Under the pieces are notes generated by a model, which saw only the letters and a list, made by a program, of their open reading frames with translations, was not told the DNA's origin and did not search any database. The position numbers and the translations under genes were made by a program. This document shows positions 26,664 through 34,593 of a stretch of 64,000 bases of DNA, piece after piece. The stretch's first letter is position 1, and each line of letters opens with the position of its first letter. Source of the stretch: Streptomyces luteolus (GTDB lineage: Bacteria > Actinomycetota > Actinomycetes > Streptomycetales > Streptomycetaceae); the NCBI RefSeq assembly GCF_029968015.1, contig NZ_JASCIS010000015.1:1-64000 (forward strand), written 5' to 3'.

Positions 26664-27768
26664 GTGACGACGACGCCCGCGCTCGCAGCCGAGTTCGAGA
26701 CCCATCGGCCCCGTATGTTCGCCCTCGCCTACCGTCTGCTCGGCTCCGCCGAGGAGGCCCACGACATGGTGCAGGACGCGTATCTGCGCTGGTCGGGGGC
26801 GCGCCGCGAGGACATCGAGCAACCGGCGGCGTGGCTGGCGAAGGTCGTCACCAACCTCTGCGTCAACCGTCTGACGTCGGCGAGGGCCCGCCGCGAGGAG
26901 TACGTGGGGCCCTGGCTGCCCGAGCCGGTGGTGAGCGGGTCGGGCGCGCTAGGCCCTGCCTTCAATCTCCCGTCGTCGCCCGAAGGGCGGCCCCGCGGCG
27001 TCAGGTGCCTGCTCTCGGCGTGCCGGGCGAAGGGCCTCGTAGCGGAGCTACTTGGGCCTTTGTCCGGTGCGGCGAGTGGGGGTCCCCCCGGCCGAAGGCT
27101 GGGGGAGCGTGCATGGCGTCGCGGGGCAGACGGGAGATTGAAGGCAGGGCCTAGGTCCGCTGGACTCGGCGGAGCAGCGGGACTCGGTCTCGACGGCGCT
27201 GCTCGTGCTCCTGGAACGGCTGACCCCGGCGGAGCGCGCGGTGTACGTGCTGCGGGAGGCGTTCGCGTACAGCCATCGGGAGATCGCCGGGGTGCTGGAC
27301 GTCAGCGAGGCCAACTCGCGGCAGCTGTACGGCAGGGCGGTACGGCGGGTGGCGGCGCGGACGCCGCGGTTCGTGCCGCGGCCGGAGCAGCAGCGGGGGC
27401 TCGTGGAATCGTTCATCGCGGCGGCGCGCGAGGGCGACGTGGCCGGTCTGGAGAAGCTGCTCGCGGACGATGTGACCTGGTGGGGCGACGGCGGCGGCCG
27501 GATCACGGCGGCGCGGCGGCCGATCGAGGGCCGGGAGAAGGTGCTGCGGTTCCTGGCCGGTGCGGCGGAGCGGTTCCTCGTGGGCATCGAGCTTGAGGCC
27601 GCGGAGGTCAACGGCTGGACGGCGCTCGTGGCGTACCTGGGCGGCGAGTTGATGGCCGTGGCCTCGTTCGACGTACGGGACGGGGTGATCGCGGACGTGT
27701 GGGTCGTGGTCAACCCGGACAAGCTCACGTTCGTACGGCGCCAGTTGGAGGCGGTCGGGCCCCGCTGA
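26664..27768 (+). pseudogene. ECF41-type RNA polymerase sigma factor split by a MITE
   Basis: The 5' part (GTG at 26664) encodes sigma region 2 (FALAYRLLGSAEEAHDMVQD) and its linker. At codon Leu96 it meets a 202-bp insertion including the duplicated CTAG. Exact removal joins GALG-PLDSAEQRD and restores sigma region 4 (LTPAERAVYVLREAFAYSHR) and a C-terminal SnoaL-like domain with DGGGR in WWGDGGGRITAARRP, the ECF41 hallmark. The repaired length is 300 aa. As it stands translation stops inside or just after the element, so no region 4 is made. The downstream oxidoreductase gene is its probable target. Confidence 0.9.
26949..27154. mobile_element. MITE-like element (198 bp) with CTAG target duplication, in the sigma factor gene
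   Basis: CTAG flanks the element at 26949-26952 and 27151-27154. The terminal inverted repeats (26953-26974 and 27129-27150, GCCCTGCCTTCAATCTCCCG plus TC) are perfect over 22 bases. There is no transposase. On the reverse strand the interior matches the element at 11360-11646 through the CTCCCCCAGCCTTCGGCCGG module, the ACTCGCCGCAC segment and CCCAAGTAG..CTACGAGG hairpin, so the two are related despite different termini. Confidence 0.9.
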
Positions 27769-27785
27769 AGTTTTTTCGGCGTGGC

Positions 27786-27812
27786 TGTCACATCCGGGCA
27801 CGCTCGCCGGTT
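27786..27812 (+). promoter_or_regulatory. Probable ECF41-dependent promoter
   Basis: TGTCACA (27786-27792) is the -35 motif reported for ECF41 sigma factors. About 16 bases on lies CGGTTC, an imperfect -10 (the reported consensus contains CGTC). It is 80 bases upstream of the oxidoreductase ATG, in the gap behind the sigma gene. Confidence 0.5.
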
Positions 27813-27871
27813 CTCAGCTGCTGACGGACGCTCCACCCGGGAGCGCCCCACCCCGAAGGGACCCTACGACC

Positions 27872-28612
27872 ATGACCACGATCCTGGTGACCGGCGGCAC
27901 CGGCACCCTCGGCCGGTGCGTCATCGAGCGGCTGCGGGCGAGCGGCGGCCACGAGGTGCGGGAGCTGAGCCGCCGCTCCGAGCAGTACCCGGTGGACCTG
28001 CGGACCGGCGCGGGCCTCGCGGACGCCGTCGCCGGGGCCGAGGTGATCGTGCACTGCGCGAGTACGCAGAAGAGCGGCGGTGCGGACGTGGGAGCCGCGC
28101 GCCACCTCATCGACGCGGCCCGCACGGCCGGGGTGCGGCACCTGGTCTACATCTCGATCGTCGGCATCGACCGCGTACCGCTCGGCTACTACCGCACGAA
28201 ACTGCGGGTGGAGCGACTGATCGAGGAGTCCGGGCTCGGGTTCACGATCCTGCGGACGACCCAGTTCCACGACTTGGCCCTGACGTTCGCACGCGGCCTG
28301 ACGAAGCTCCCGGTGGCGCTCGCGCCGACGGGGGTACGGCTGCAGCCGGTCGCCGTGGACGAGGTGGCGGGGCGGTTGGTCGAGCTGGCCCTCGGTGATC
28401 CGGCGGGGCGTGTTCCGGAGATGGGCGGGCCGGAGGTCCGCACGGTGGACTCCCTCGTACGGGCCTACCTGCACGCCTCCGGCAAGCGCCGCCCTGTTCT
28501 CGGCATCCGACTGCCGGGACGGCTGTTCGCTGCGCTGCGGGCGGGGGGTCTGCTGACGCCTGAGCGGGCGGTGGGGCGGGGGACGTTCGAGGAGTTCGTG
28601 CGCCGGAACTGA
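27872..28612 (+). CDS. NAD(P)-binding SDR-type oxidoreductase/epimerase
   Basis: A 246-aa atypical short-chain dehydrogenase (NmrA-like) with the Rossmann signature TILVTGGTGTLGRCVIERL at the N-terminus and YYRTKLRVERLIEESG where the catalytic Tyr-Lys pair would be. ECF41 sigma genes are typically next to carboxymuconolactone decarboxylase, oxidoreductase or epimerase genes, which is what is seen here. Substrate unknown. A GAAGGGAC site precedes the ATG. Confidence 0.85.
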   Translation: MTTILVTGGTGTLGRCVIERLRASGGHEVRELSRRSEQYPVDLRTGAGLADAVAGAEVIVHCASTQKSGGADVGAARHLIDAARTAGVRHLVYISIVGIDRVPLGYYRTKLRVERLIEESGLGFTILRTTQFHDLALTFARGLTKLPVALAPTGVRLQPVAVDEVAGRLVELALGDPAGRVPEMGGPEVRTVDSLVRAYLHASGKRRPVLGIRLPGRLFAALRAGGLLTPERAVGRGTFEEFVRRN

Positions 28613-28614
28613 CT

Positions 28615-28805
28615 TTCCCCTCCCCGCCCCTTCCCGAAAGCTTGCAGCGGCTGTCGTTCGTCTGCGGCTGCGTCGCGGCTGGTCGCGCAGTTCCCCGCGC
28701 CCCTTTCGGGGCAAATTCAGCCCCTCCGGCGTTTGAGGAGCGGGGGTCCGGGGGCTGGCCCCCGTGCCGACGGCAGTCTTTCGGGAAGGGGCGGGGCGGG
28801 GGAAA
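28615..28805. repeat. Intergenic repeat element with 19-bp inverted ends
   Basis: CCCCGCCCCTTCCCGAAAG (28622-28640) is the exact complement of the sequence at 28778-28796. Inside are a CTTGCAGCGGCTGTCGTTCG segment shared with 42036, a GCGCAGTTCCCCGCGCCCC segment shared (inverted) with 37368, and the hairpin arm CCCCTCCGGCGTTTGAGGAG shared with 17547. It fills the gap between the oxidoreductase and ROK genes and may also act as terminator. Confidence 0.75.
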
Positions 28806-28809
28806 AGCA

Positions 28810-29976
28810 CTACGCCCCGCCGAACAACTCCTCCTGCACTGCCGCCCGCGCAGCAAACAACGCCCCCAGCAGCACCCCCGTACTCCCCAACTCCCCCGCC
28901 CTGACCTCCGTCGCCAGCGGGGACAGAGACGCCAGCCGGTGCTGTACGCGAGCGGCCAGCGCGTCGCCGCCCGCGTGGCCGAGGGCGCCGCCGAGCACGA
29001 CGCAGCCCGGGTCGAGCACGGCGATCGCGGCGGCGGCGCCGAGGGCCAGGCGTTCGGCGTACGCGTCCAGGAGTTCCGTGCTGCGCCGGGCGAGGACGCT
29101 CGCCGCCGCCTGTTCCGGCCCGGCCGCGTCCGGGTCCGGGTCCACCGACAGGCCGTGCCGCGCGGCGAGCTCGGTGACCGCGGCCGAGCCGACCAGGGAG
29201 TGGAAGCCGCCGCCGCAGTCCGTGGCGGACGGCAGCCCCGCCGTGCCCGGTACGGGCAGGAAGCCGATCTCGCCCGCGCCGCCGGACGCGCCCCGGCGCA
29301 GCTTCCCGTCGAGGACGACCGCGGCGCCCACCCCGTGGCCGAGCCACAGGTAGACGAACGTGTCCCGGTCGCGGGCCGCGCCCGCGCGCTGCTCGGCGAC
29401 GGCGGCGAGGTTGGTCTCGTTCTCCACCAGGACGGTGGCGGGGAGTTCCTGCTGCAGGGCGGCGACGAGCCGGCGGTGCCAGGCGGGCAGCCCGGTGTCG
29501 CGCAGCTCGCCCGTGCCCGGGTCGATCAGGCCCGGCGCGCCCACGGCCACGCTGTGCAGCGGCCCCGCCCCGGCCTCGCGCGCGGTGCGGTCGAGGAGGG
29601 CGACGGCTTGGTCGACGGCCGGTTCGGTGCCGAGCGCGGCGTCCACGGTGAGGGCGGCCTCGGCGAGGACCGTGCCGAGCAGGTCGGCGACGGCGACGCG
29701 GACGCTGTCGGTGCGCACGTCGAGGGCGGCGAGGTGCGCGCGGTCGGCGACTATCCCGTACAGCCGGGCGTTGGGGCCGCGGCGCTGGGCGCCCGCCTCG
29801 CCGACGACGGTGATGAGTCCGGCACCCCGCAGCCGCTCCACGAGGTCGGCGACCGTCGGCCGGGACAGGCCCGTCTGCTGTTTGAGCTGCCCGGCGGTCA
29901 ACGGGCCCTGCTCCTGGAGGAGTTGGAGCGCGAGGCGGTCGTTGATGGCGCGGGCGGTGCTCGGGGATGCGGGCAT
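28810..29976 (-). CDS. ROK family transcriptional regulator
   Basis: A 388-aa ROK protein: an N-terminal winged HTH (LQEQGPLTAGQLKQQTGLSR) and a sugar-kinase-like C-terminal domain with VGAPGLIDPGTGEL and GHGVGAAVVLDGKLRRG. The ROK zinc motif is not intact: where CxCGxxGC is expected it reads TDCGGGFHS, and the preceding GEIGH is GEIGF, so zinc binding is doubtful. Divergent from the MFS gene, with a palindrome between them, so it probably regulates that gene and itself. Confidence 0.87.
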   Translation of the reverse strand: MPASPSTARAINDRLALQLLQEQGPLTAGQLKQQTGLSRPTVADLVERLRGAGLITVVGEAGAQRRGPNARLYGIVADRAHLAALDVRTDSVRVAVADLLGTVLAEAALTVDAALGTEPAVDQAVALLDRTAREAGAGPLHSVAVGAPGLIDPGTGELRDTGLPAWHRRLVAALQQELPATVLVENETNLAAVAEQRAGAARDRDTFVYLWLGHGVGAAVVLDGKLRRGASGGAGEIGFLPVPGTAGLPSATDCGGGFHSLVGSAAVTELAARHGLSVDPDPDAAGPEQAAASVLARRSTELLDAYAERLALGAAAAIAVLDPGCVVLGGALGHAGGDALAARVQHRLASLSPLATEVRAGELGSTGVLLGALFAARAAVQEELFGGA

Positions 29977-30023
29977 GCCGGGATCCTTCCAGACGTCCTG
30001 AACGACGGCGCCGCGAGCGCTCT

Positions 30024-30050
30024 ATTTATCAGGCAGGGTCCCTGATAGTT
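30024..30050. promoter_or_regulatory. Palindromic operator between ROK and MFS genes
   Basis: TATCAGG and CCTGATA, seven bases apart, form an inverted repeat in the short AT-rich stretch of the divergent intergenic region. It is the likely site for the ROK repressor. Confidence 0.55.
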
Positions 30051-30117
30051 TACGGCGGCGACGCGTGCAGGCGTGCGGGCAGGCATGCGGGCAGGTATCC
30101 CGGGAGGGGCACGCGAG

Positions 30118-31371
30118 ATGAGTGAACCGGACTACGGCACACGGCAGTTGAGGCGCGCGCGGTACGCCGTCGCGGCCGTCTTCTGCGTGCACGGCTCGGT
30201 GACGGGCTCGTTCGCGACGCGGGTGCCGTGGATCCAGGAGCACGCCGGTGTGAGCGCCGGGCAGCTCGGACTCGCCCTCGCGTTCCCGGCGATCGGCGCG
30301 TCCGTCGCGATGCCGCTCGCGGGCGCCGTCAGCCACCGCTTCGGCGCCCGCGCCGCGCTGCGCGGACTGCTCGCCCTGTGGACGCTCTCCCTGGTGCTGC
30401 CCGCGCTCGCCCCGAACCTGGTCACGCTCTGCGCCGCGCTCTTCGTGTACGGGGCGACCTCCGGGATGTCGGACGTCGCGATGAACGCGCTCGGCGTGGA
30501 GGTGGAGAACCGGCTGGGCCGCTCGATCATGTCGGGCCTGCACGGCATGTGGTCCACGGGCGCCCTGATCGGTTCGGCGGCGGGCACGCTCGCCGCGCAC
30601 CTCGGGGCGGACGCCCGGCTGCACCACGCGCTCGCCGCCGGTGTCCTGACCGTGCTCGGCCTGGTGTTCTGCCAGGGCGTGCTCGACCTGCGCTCCACCC
30701 CGGACGAGGAGCCGCCGCCGCGCTTCGCGCTGCCGCCGAAGCCGGCCGTGCTCATCGGGCTCGTCGGGTTCTGCGCGGTGTTCGCGGAGGGCGCGAGCCT
30801 GGACTGGTCGGCGGTGTACCTGCGGGACGAGCTGGAGACCTCGGCCGGGCTCGCGGCCGCCTGCACGACCGCGTTCGCGCTGACCATGGCGGTGGCACGG
30901 ATCGCGGGCGACAAGGTGGTCGACCGGTTCGGGGCGGTGCGCACGGTCCGCGTCGGCGGGGTGCTCGCGACCCTCGGCGGCCTCCTGGTGGTGACCTCGG
31001 CCCACCCGGCGCAGGCCATGGCCGGATTCGGCTGCCTCGGACTCGGCATCGCCGTCGTCGTACCGCTGGCGTTCGCGGCGGCGGGGCGCAGCGGCGCCAA
31101 CCCGAGCCTGGCGATCGCGGGCGTCGCGACCATCACGTACACCTCGGGCCTGATCGCCCCCTCGGCGATCGGCGCGATCGCGGACGCGACGTCGCTGGTG
31201 GCGTCGTTCGGCCTGGTGACGGCGCTGGCGTTCGGGTTGGTGGTGTTCGCGGGGGTGTTGCGGGGACGCGGACACATCTCAGCCCGTCCGGCGTTTGAGG
31301 ACGAGCCCGCAGGGCGATCGACGGCCACCCCGGCTCGGGGCGCGGGCGCGACGGACCGCCACCTACCATAG
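30118..31371 (+). CDS. MFS transporter
   Basis: A 417-aa major facilitator with 12 helices. GSFATRVPWIQEHAGVS and the MSDVAMNALGVEVENRLGRS loop resemble the fucose-permease/YbjJ-like group. The ATG at 30118 is preferred to 30073 because GGGAGGGG lies 9 bases ahead. The last 31 residues (from HISARPAFEDEPAG) are hydrophilic; their DNA is a copy of the dispersed repeat at 50477-50733, so the tail was probably acquired. Likely regulated by the divergent ROK protein. Confidence 0.87.
   Translation: MSEPDYGTRQLRRARYAVAAVFCVHGSVTGSFATRVPWIQEHAGVSAGQLGLALAFPAIGASVAMPLAGAVSHRFGARAALRGLLALWTLSLVLPALAPNLVTLCAALFVYGATSGMSDVAMNALGVEVENRLGRSIMSGLHGMWSTGALIGSAAGTLAAHLGADARLHHALAAGVLTVLGLVFCQGVLDLRSTPDEEPPPRFALPPKPAVLIGLVGFCAVFAEGASLDWSAVYLRDELETSAGLAAACTTAFALTMAVARIAGDKVVDRFGAVRTVRVGGVLATLGGLLVVTSAHPAQAMAGFGCLGLGIAVVVPLAFAAAGRSGANPSLAIAGVATITYTSGLIAPSAIGAIADATSLVASFGLVTALAFGLVVFAGVLRGRGHISARPAFEDEPAGRSTATPARGAGATDRHLP
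31282..31310. repeat. Dispersed repeat fused into the MFS coding end
   Basis: AGCCCGTCCGGCGTTTGAGG and ACGAG after it match the 43-bp units at 50477-50733 with one or two differences. Here the repeat is read in frame as SARPAFEDEP in the transporter tail. Confidence 0.7.
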
Positions 31372-31409
31372 GCCGAGCTCAATCCATGTACAGAAAGTGA
31401 ACCCCGGCC

Positions 31410-32786
31410 ATGAACCTCGGCGTCCGCTGGAAACTCCACGGCGACGGCCGCACCCCCGCACCGGGCGCCGTGGTCCGCCCCGACGAGCGGCTGTCCTGGC
31501 CGCGCACGGCCGGGCTCGGGGCGCAGCACGTGGTCGCGATGTTCGGGGCGTCCTTCGTGGCCCCCGTCCTCATGGGACTCGACCCCAACCTGGCGATCAT
31601 GATGTCCGGCGTCGCCACGGTCATCTTCCTGCTCGCCACCCGCGGCACCGTCCCGTCGTACCTCGGCTGCTCGCTGTCGTTCGTCGGTGTGGCCGCCGTC
31701 GTCCGGGCGCAGGGCGGTTCGAGCGCGACGGTCACGGGCGCCGTGTTCGTGGTCGGTGCGGCGCTGTTCCTCGCGGGTCTCGCGGTGCGGAAGTTCGGGG
31801 CGCGGATCATCCACGCCGCGATGCCGCCCATCGTCACGGGCGCCGTCGTGATGCTGATCGGCTTCAACCTCGCGCCGGTCACGGCCACCACGTACTGGCC
31901 GCAGGACCAGTGGACCGCGCTGCTCGTGATGCTCTTCACCGGTCTGGCCGTGGTCTGTCTGCGCGGCTTCTGGTCCCGGATCGCGATCTTCCTCGGCCTG
32001 ATCTTCGGGTACGGGATCTCCTGGCTCTTCGACCGCGTCTTCGGCAAGATCCACTCCCCCGCGGGCGGCGCCGAGGCCGTCGACCACTGGCGGCTCGACC
32101 TGTCGGGCGTCGGCAAGGCCGACTGGATCGGGCTCCCCTCCTTCCACGCGCCCAGCTTCGAGTGGTCCGCGATCCTCGTCGCGCTGCCCGTCGTCATCGC
32201 CCTGATCGCCGAGAACGCCGGGCACGTGAAGGCCGTCGGCGAGATGACCGGCGACGACCTGGACAGCAAGCTCGGCACCGCGATCTCCGCGGACGGTGCC
32301 GCCTCGATGCTCTCCACCGCGGTCGGCGGCCCGCCCAACACCACGTACTCCGAGAACATCGGCGTCATGGCCGCGACCCGCGTCTACTCCACGGCCGCCT
32401 ACTGGGCCGCCGCCGGCTTCGCCCTGCTCTTCGGCCTGTGCCCCAAGTTCGGCGCGGTCGTGGCGGCCATCCCGGGCGGCGTGCTCGGCGGCATCACCGT
32501 CATCCTGTACGGGATGATCGGCCTGCTCGGCGCGCAGATCTGGATCAACGCCAAGGTGGACCTGCGCAATCCGCTGAACCTCGTACCGGCGGCCGCGGGC
32601 ATCATCATCGGTGTCGGCAACGTGTCGATGAAGTTCACCGACACGTTCGAGCTGAGCGGGATCGCCCTCGGCACGATCGTCGTCATCACCGGCTACCACG
32701 CCCTGCGCGCCATGGCCCCCGCCCACCTCAAGACGCAGGAACCACTGCTCGACGAGGGCACGTCCAGGTACGACGCCAAGGGCTGA
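31410..32786 (+). CDS. Uracil/xanthine permease family (NCS2)
   Basis: A 458-aa NCS2 nucleobase:proton symporter with 14 helices. Signature AENAGHVKAVGEMTG (about 269-283) and the conserved GGPPNTTYSENIGVMAATRV (about 309-328) identify it with RutG/UraA-like pyrimidine carriers. It is 38 bases from the MFS gene and could be co-transcribed. Confidence 0.92.
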   Translation: MNLGVRWKLHGDGRTPAPGAVVRPDERLSWPRTAGLGAQHVVAMFGASFVAPVLMGLDPNLAIMMSGVATVIFLLATRGTVPSYLGCSLSFVGVAAVVRAQGGSSATVTGAVFVVGAALFLAGLAVRKFGARIIHAAMPPIVTGAVVMLIGFNLAPVTATTYWPQDQWTALLVMLFTGLAVVCLRGFWSRIAIFLGLIFGYGISWLFDRVFGKIHSPAGGAEAVDHWRLDLSGVGKADWIGLPSFHAPSFEWSAILVALPVVIALIAENAGHVKAVGEMTGDDLDSKLGTAISADGAASMLSTAVGGPPNTTYSENIGVMAATRVYSTAAYWAAAGFALLFGLCPKFGAVVAAIPGGVLGGITVILYGMIGLLGAQIWINAKVDLRNPLNLVPAAAGIIIGVGNVSMKFTDTFELSGIALGTIVVITGYHALRAMAPAHLKTQEPLLDEGTSRYDAKG

Positions 32787-32865
32787 GGGCCGGTCGTTCC
32801 CCCGTTTCGGGGATGCTCGCGGCTCGGTCGGCCGTGGTTCCGGCTCGGCCTGTCACGCTGCGTGC

Positions 32866-33522
32866 ATGGCGCTGTCGGGACAGATCGGGACCGGGACGGT
32901 CGAGGCGGAGGCGGTCCGCGCGCGCAGGCGCGCCCCTGATGCGGACGGGCCGCACTCCGACGGGGTGACCGTGTTCCACCGTACGTACCTCGCGGTGACC
33001 GAGGAGTCCGCCGAGCCCGCGCCCCTCGAAGTCCGCCTCGCCGAGCGGTACTTCGCGGCGCTCGACGCGGTGCGCCACGGCTACCGCGCCCCGGCGGCCT
33101 GGCGCCCGCTGTTCCGGTACCGGCACCACCCCGGCGTACGGCCGCTGCAGTTCGCGCTCGCGGGCCTCAACGCGCACATCGGGTACGACCTGGTGCTCGC
33201 CGTGGTCGACGCCTGTCACGGGTCGGGCTGTGAACCGGCCACCGTGGAGGGCGAGTTCGACCGTCTCGGGGACCGCCTGGCCGCCCTGGAGGAGCGGATC
33301 GTCGAGGACCTCGCGCCAGACCCGGAGCACCTTCGGATCGCCGACCCGCTGACCCATCTGGTCGGCGGCTGGAACCTGGAGCGGGCCAGGGACGCGGCCT
33401 GGTCGGCGGCGCGAGTGCTCTGCGGGCTGCGCGAACTCCCCGATCTCGCCGAGGAGTTCAGGCAGCGCACGGACGCCGGGGCGGGCCTCGTCGGCCACTG
33501 CCTGCTGACCCCCTGGCGCTGA
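32866..33522 (+). CDS. DUF5995 family protein
   Basis: A 218-aa soluble protein. FHRTYLAVT, AAWRPLFRYR and LQFALAGLNAHIGYDL are features of the DUF5995 family found in actinobacteria; the conserved His residues suggest metal or substrate binding, but no function is known to me. Confidence 0.7.
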   Translation: MALSGQIGTGTVEAEAVRARRRAPDADGPHSDGVTVFHRTYLAVTEESAEPAPLEVRLAERYFAALDAVRHGYRAPAAWRPLFRYRHHPGVRPLQFALAGLNAHIGYDLVLAVVDACHGSGCEPATVEGEFDRLGDRLAALEERIVEDLAPDPEHLRIADPLTHLVGGWNLERARDAAWSAARVLCGLRELPDLAEEFRQRTDAGAGLVGHCLLTPWR

Positions 33523-33615
33523 CCCCCTGGCGCTGACCGCCCGGGACGCGTTAGCTGTACGGGACACCGGTCCCCGCCGGGCCGACCGGTCCGGGACGTA
33601 CAGGAGGTGCAGCAG

Positions 33616-34548
33616 ATGGTCACGAGGCTGGGACTCGGCCTGCCCCAGATGAAGCAGTACGACATCGGACGCGACATCCCCGCGGTGGCGAAGGCCGCCG
33701 AGGAGATCGGGTACGAGAGCCTGTGGGTCTTCGAGCGGGTGCTGTTCCCGACGCCCGCGACGCAGGGCCTGTACGGCGTCGAGGGCCTGCCGTGGCCCGA
33801 GCGGTACCGCTCGGTGGCCGACCCGCTGGTCTCCCTGACGCTCGCCGCCACGGCCACCGAACGGGCCCGGCTCGGCACCAGCGTCCTGGTCGCGCCGCTG
33901 CACATCCCCTTCGAACTCGCCCGCGCGCTGGCCACGTTGGACGCGGCGAGCGGCGGCCGAGTCGTCGCCGGGCTCGGCACCGGCTGGTCGCACGACGAGT
34001 ACGCGGCGCAGGGCCTGGCCCCCTTCGAGCGGCGCGGCGCCGTACTCGACGAGACGCTCGACGTGTTCCGCGCGGTGTGGGGCCCCGACCCGGTCGCGTA
34101 CGAGGGCGAGTGGACGCGGATCGCCCCGGCCGCGGTCGGCCCCAAGCCGGCCCGCCCGATCCCCGTCCATCTGCCCGCGAACGGGCCGCGGGCCGCGCGC
34201 CGCCTGGTCGAGCGGGCCGACGGCTGGATGCCGGTCGCGCTCGGCGCCCGCCAACTGGCGGATTCCTGGAAGGAGTTGCGGGACCTGGCCGCCACGGCCG
34301 GACGCGAGCGTCCGATCGCGGCGACGGTGCGGGTGAACGCGACGTACAGCCCCCGGCCGTACGAGGGCGAGGGGCGGCGGCCGTTCCAGGGCAGCGTCGA
34401 GCAGATCGTCGAGGACCTGGCCGACCATGTGCGGGCCACCGGGATCGAGGAATTCTTCCTCGAACTGCAGGGCCAGACCCGGGACGCGCAGGAGCTGACG
34501 GACGTCGCGGCGGCGGTGTACGAGGCGGCGCGGGAGGCGGGCGTCTGA
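33616..34548 (+). CDS. LLM class F420-dependent oxidoreductase
   Basis: A 310-aa luciferase-like monooxygenase fold protein (TIGR03619 type). AVAKAAEEIGYESLWVFERV and LGTSVLVAPLHIPFELARALATLDAAS fit the family (segments shown in part). The ATG at 33616 follows AGGAGGT by 7 bases. Substrate unknown; in Streptomyces such enzymes normally use F420. Confidence 0.87.
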   Translation: MVTRLGLGLPQMKQYDIGRDIPAVAKAAEEIGYESLWVFERVLFPTPATQGLYGVEGLPWPERYRSVADPLVSLTLAATATERARLGTSVLVAPLHIPFELARALATLDAASGGRVVAGLGTGWSHDEYAAQGLAPFERRGAVLDETLDVFRAVWGPDPVAYEGEWTRIAPAAVGPKPARPIPVHLPANGPRAARRLVERADGWMPVALGARQLADSWKELRDLAATAGRERPIAATVRVNATYSPRPYEGEGRRPFQGSVEQIVEDLADHVRATGIEEFFLELQGQTRDAQELTDVAAAVYEAAREAGV

Positions 34549-34593
34549 CAACCGGCGGAGAGGGGCGGAACCGCCCGCCCCTCCCCCTCGGGG

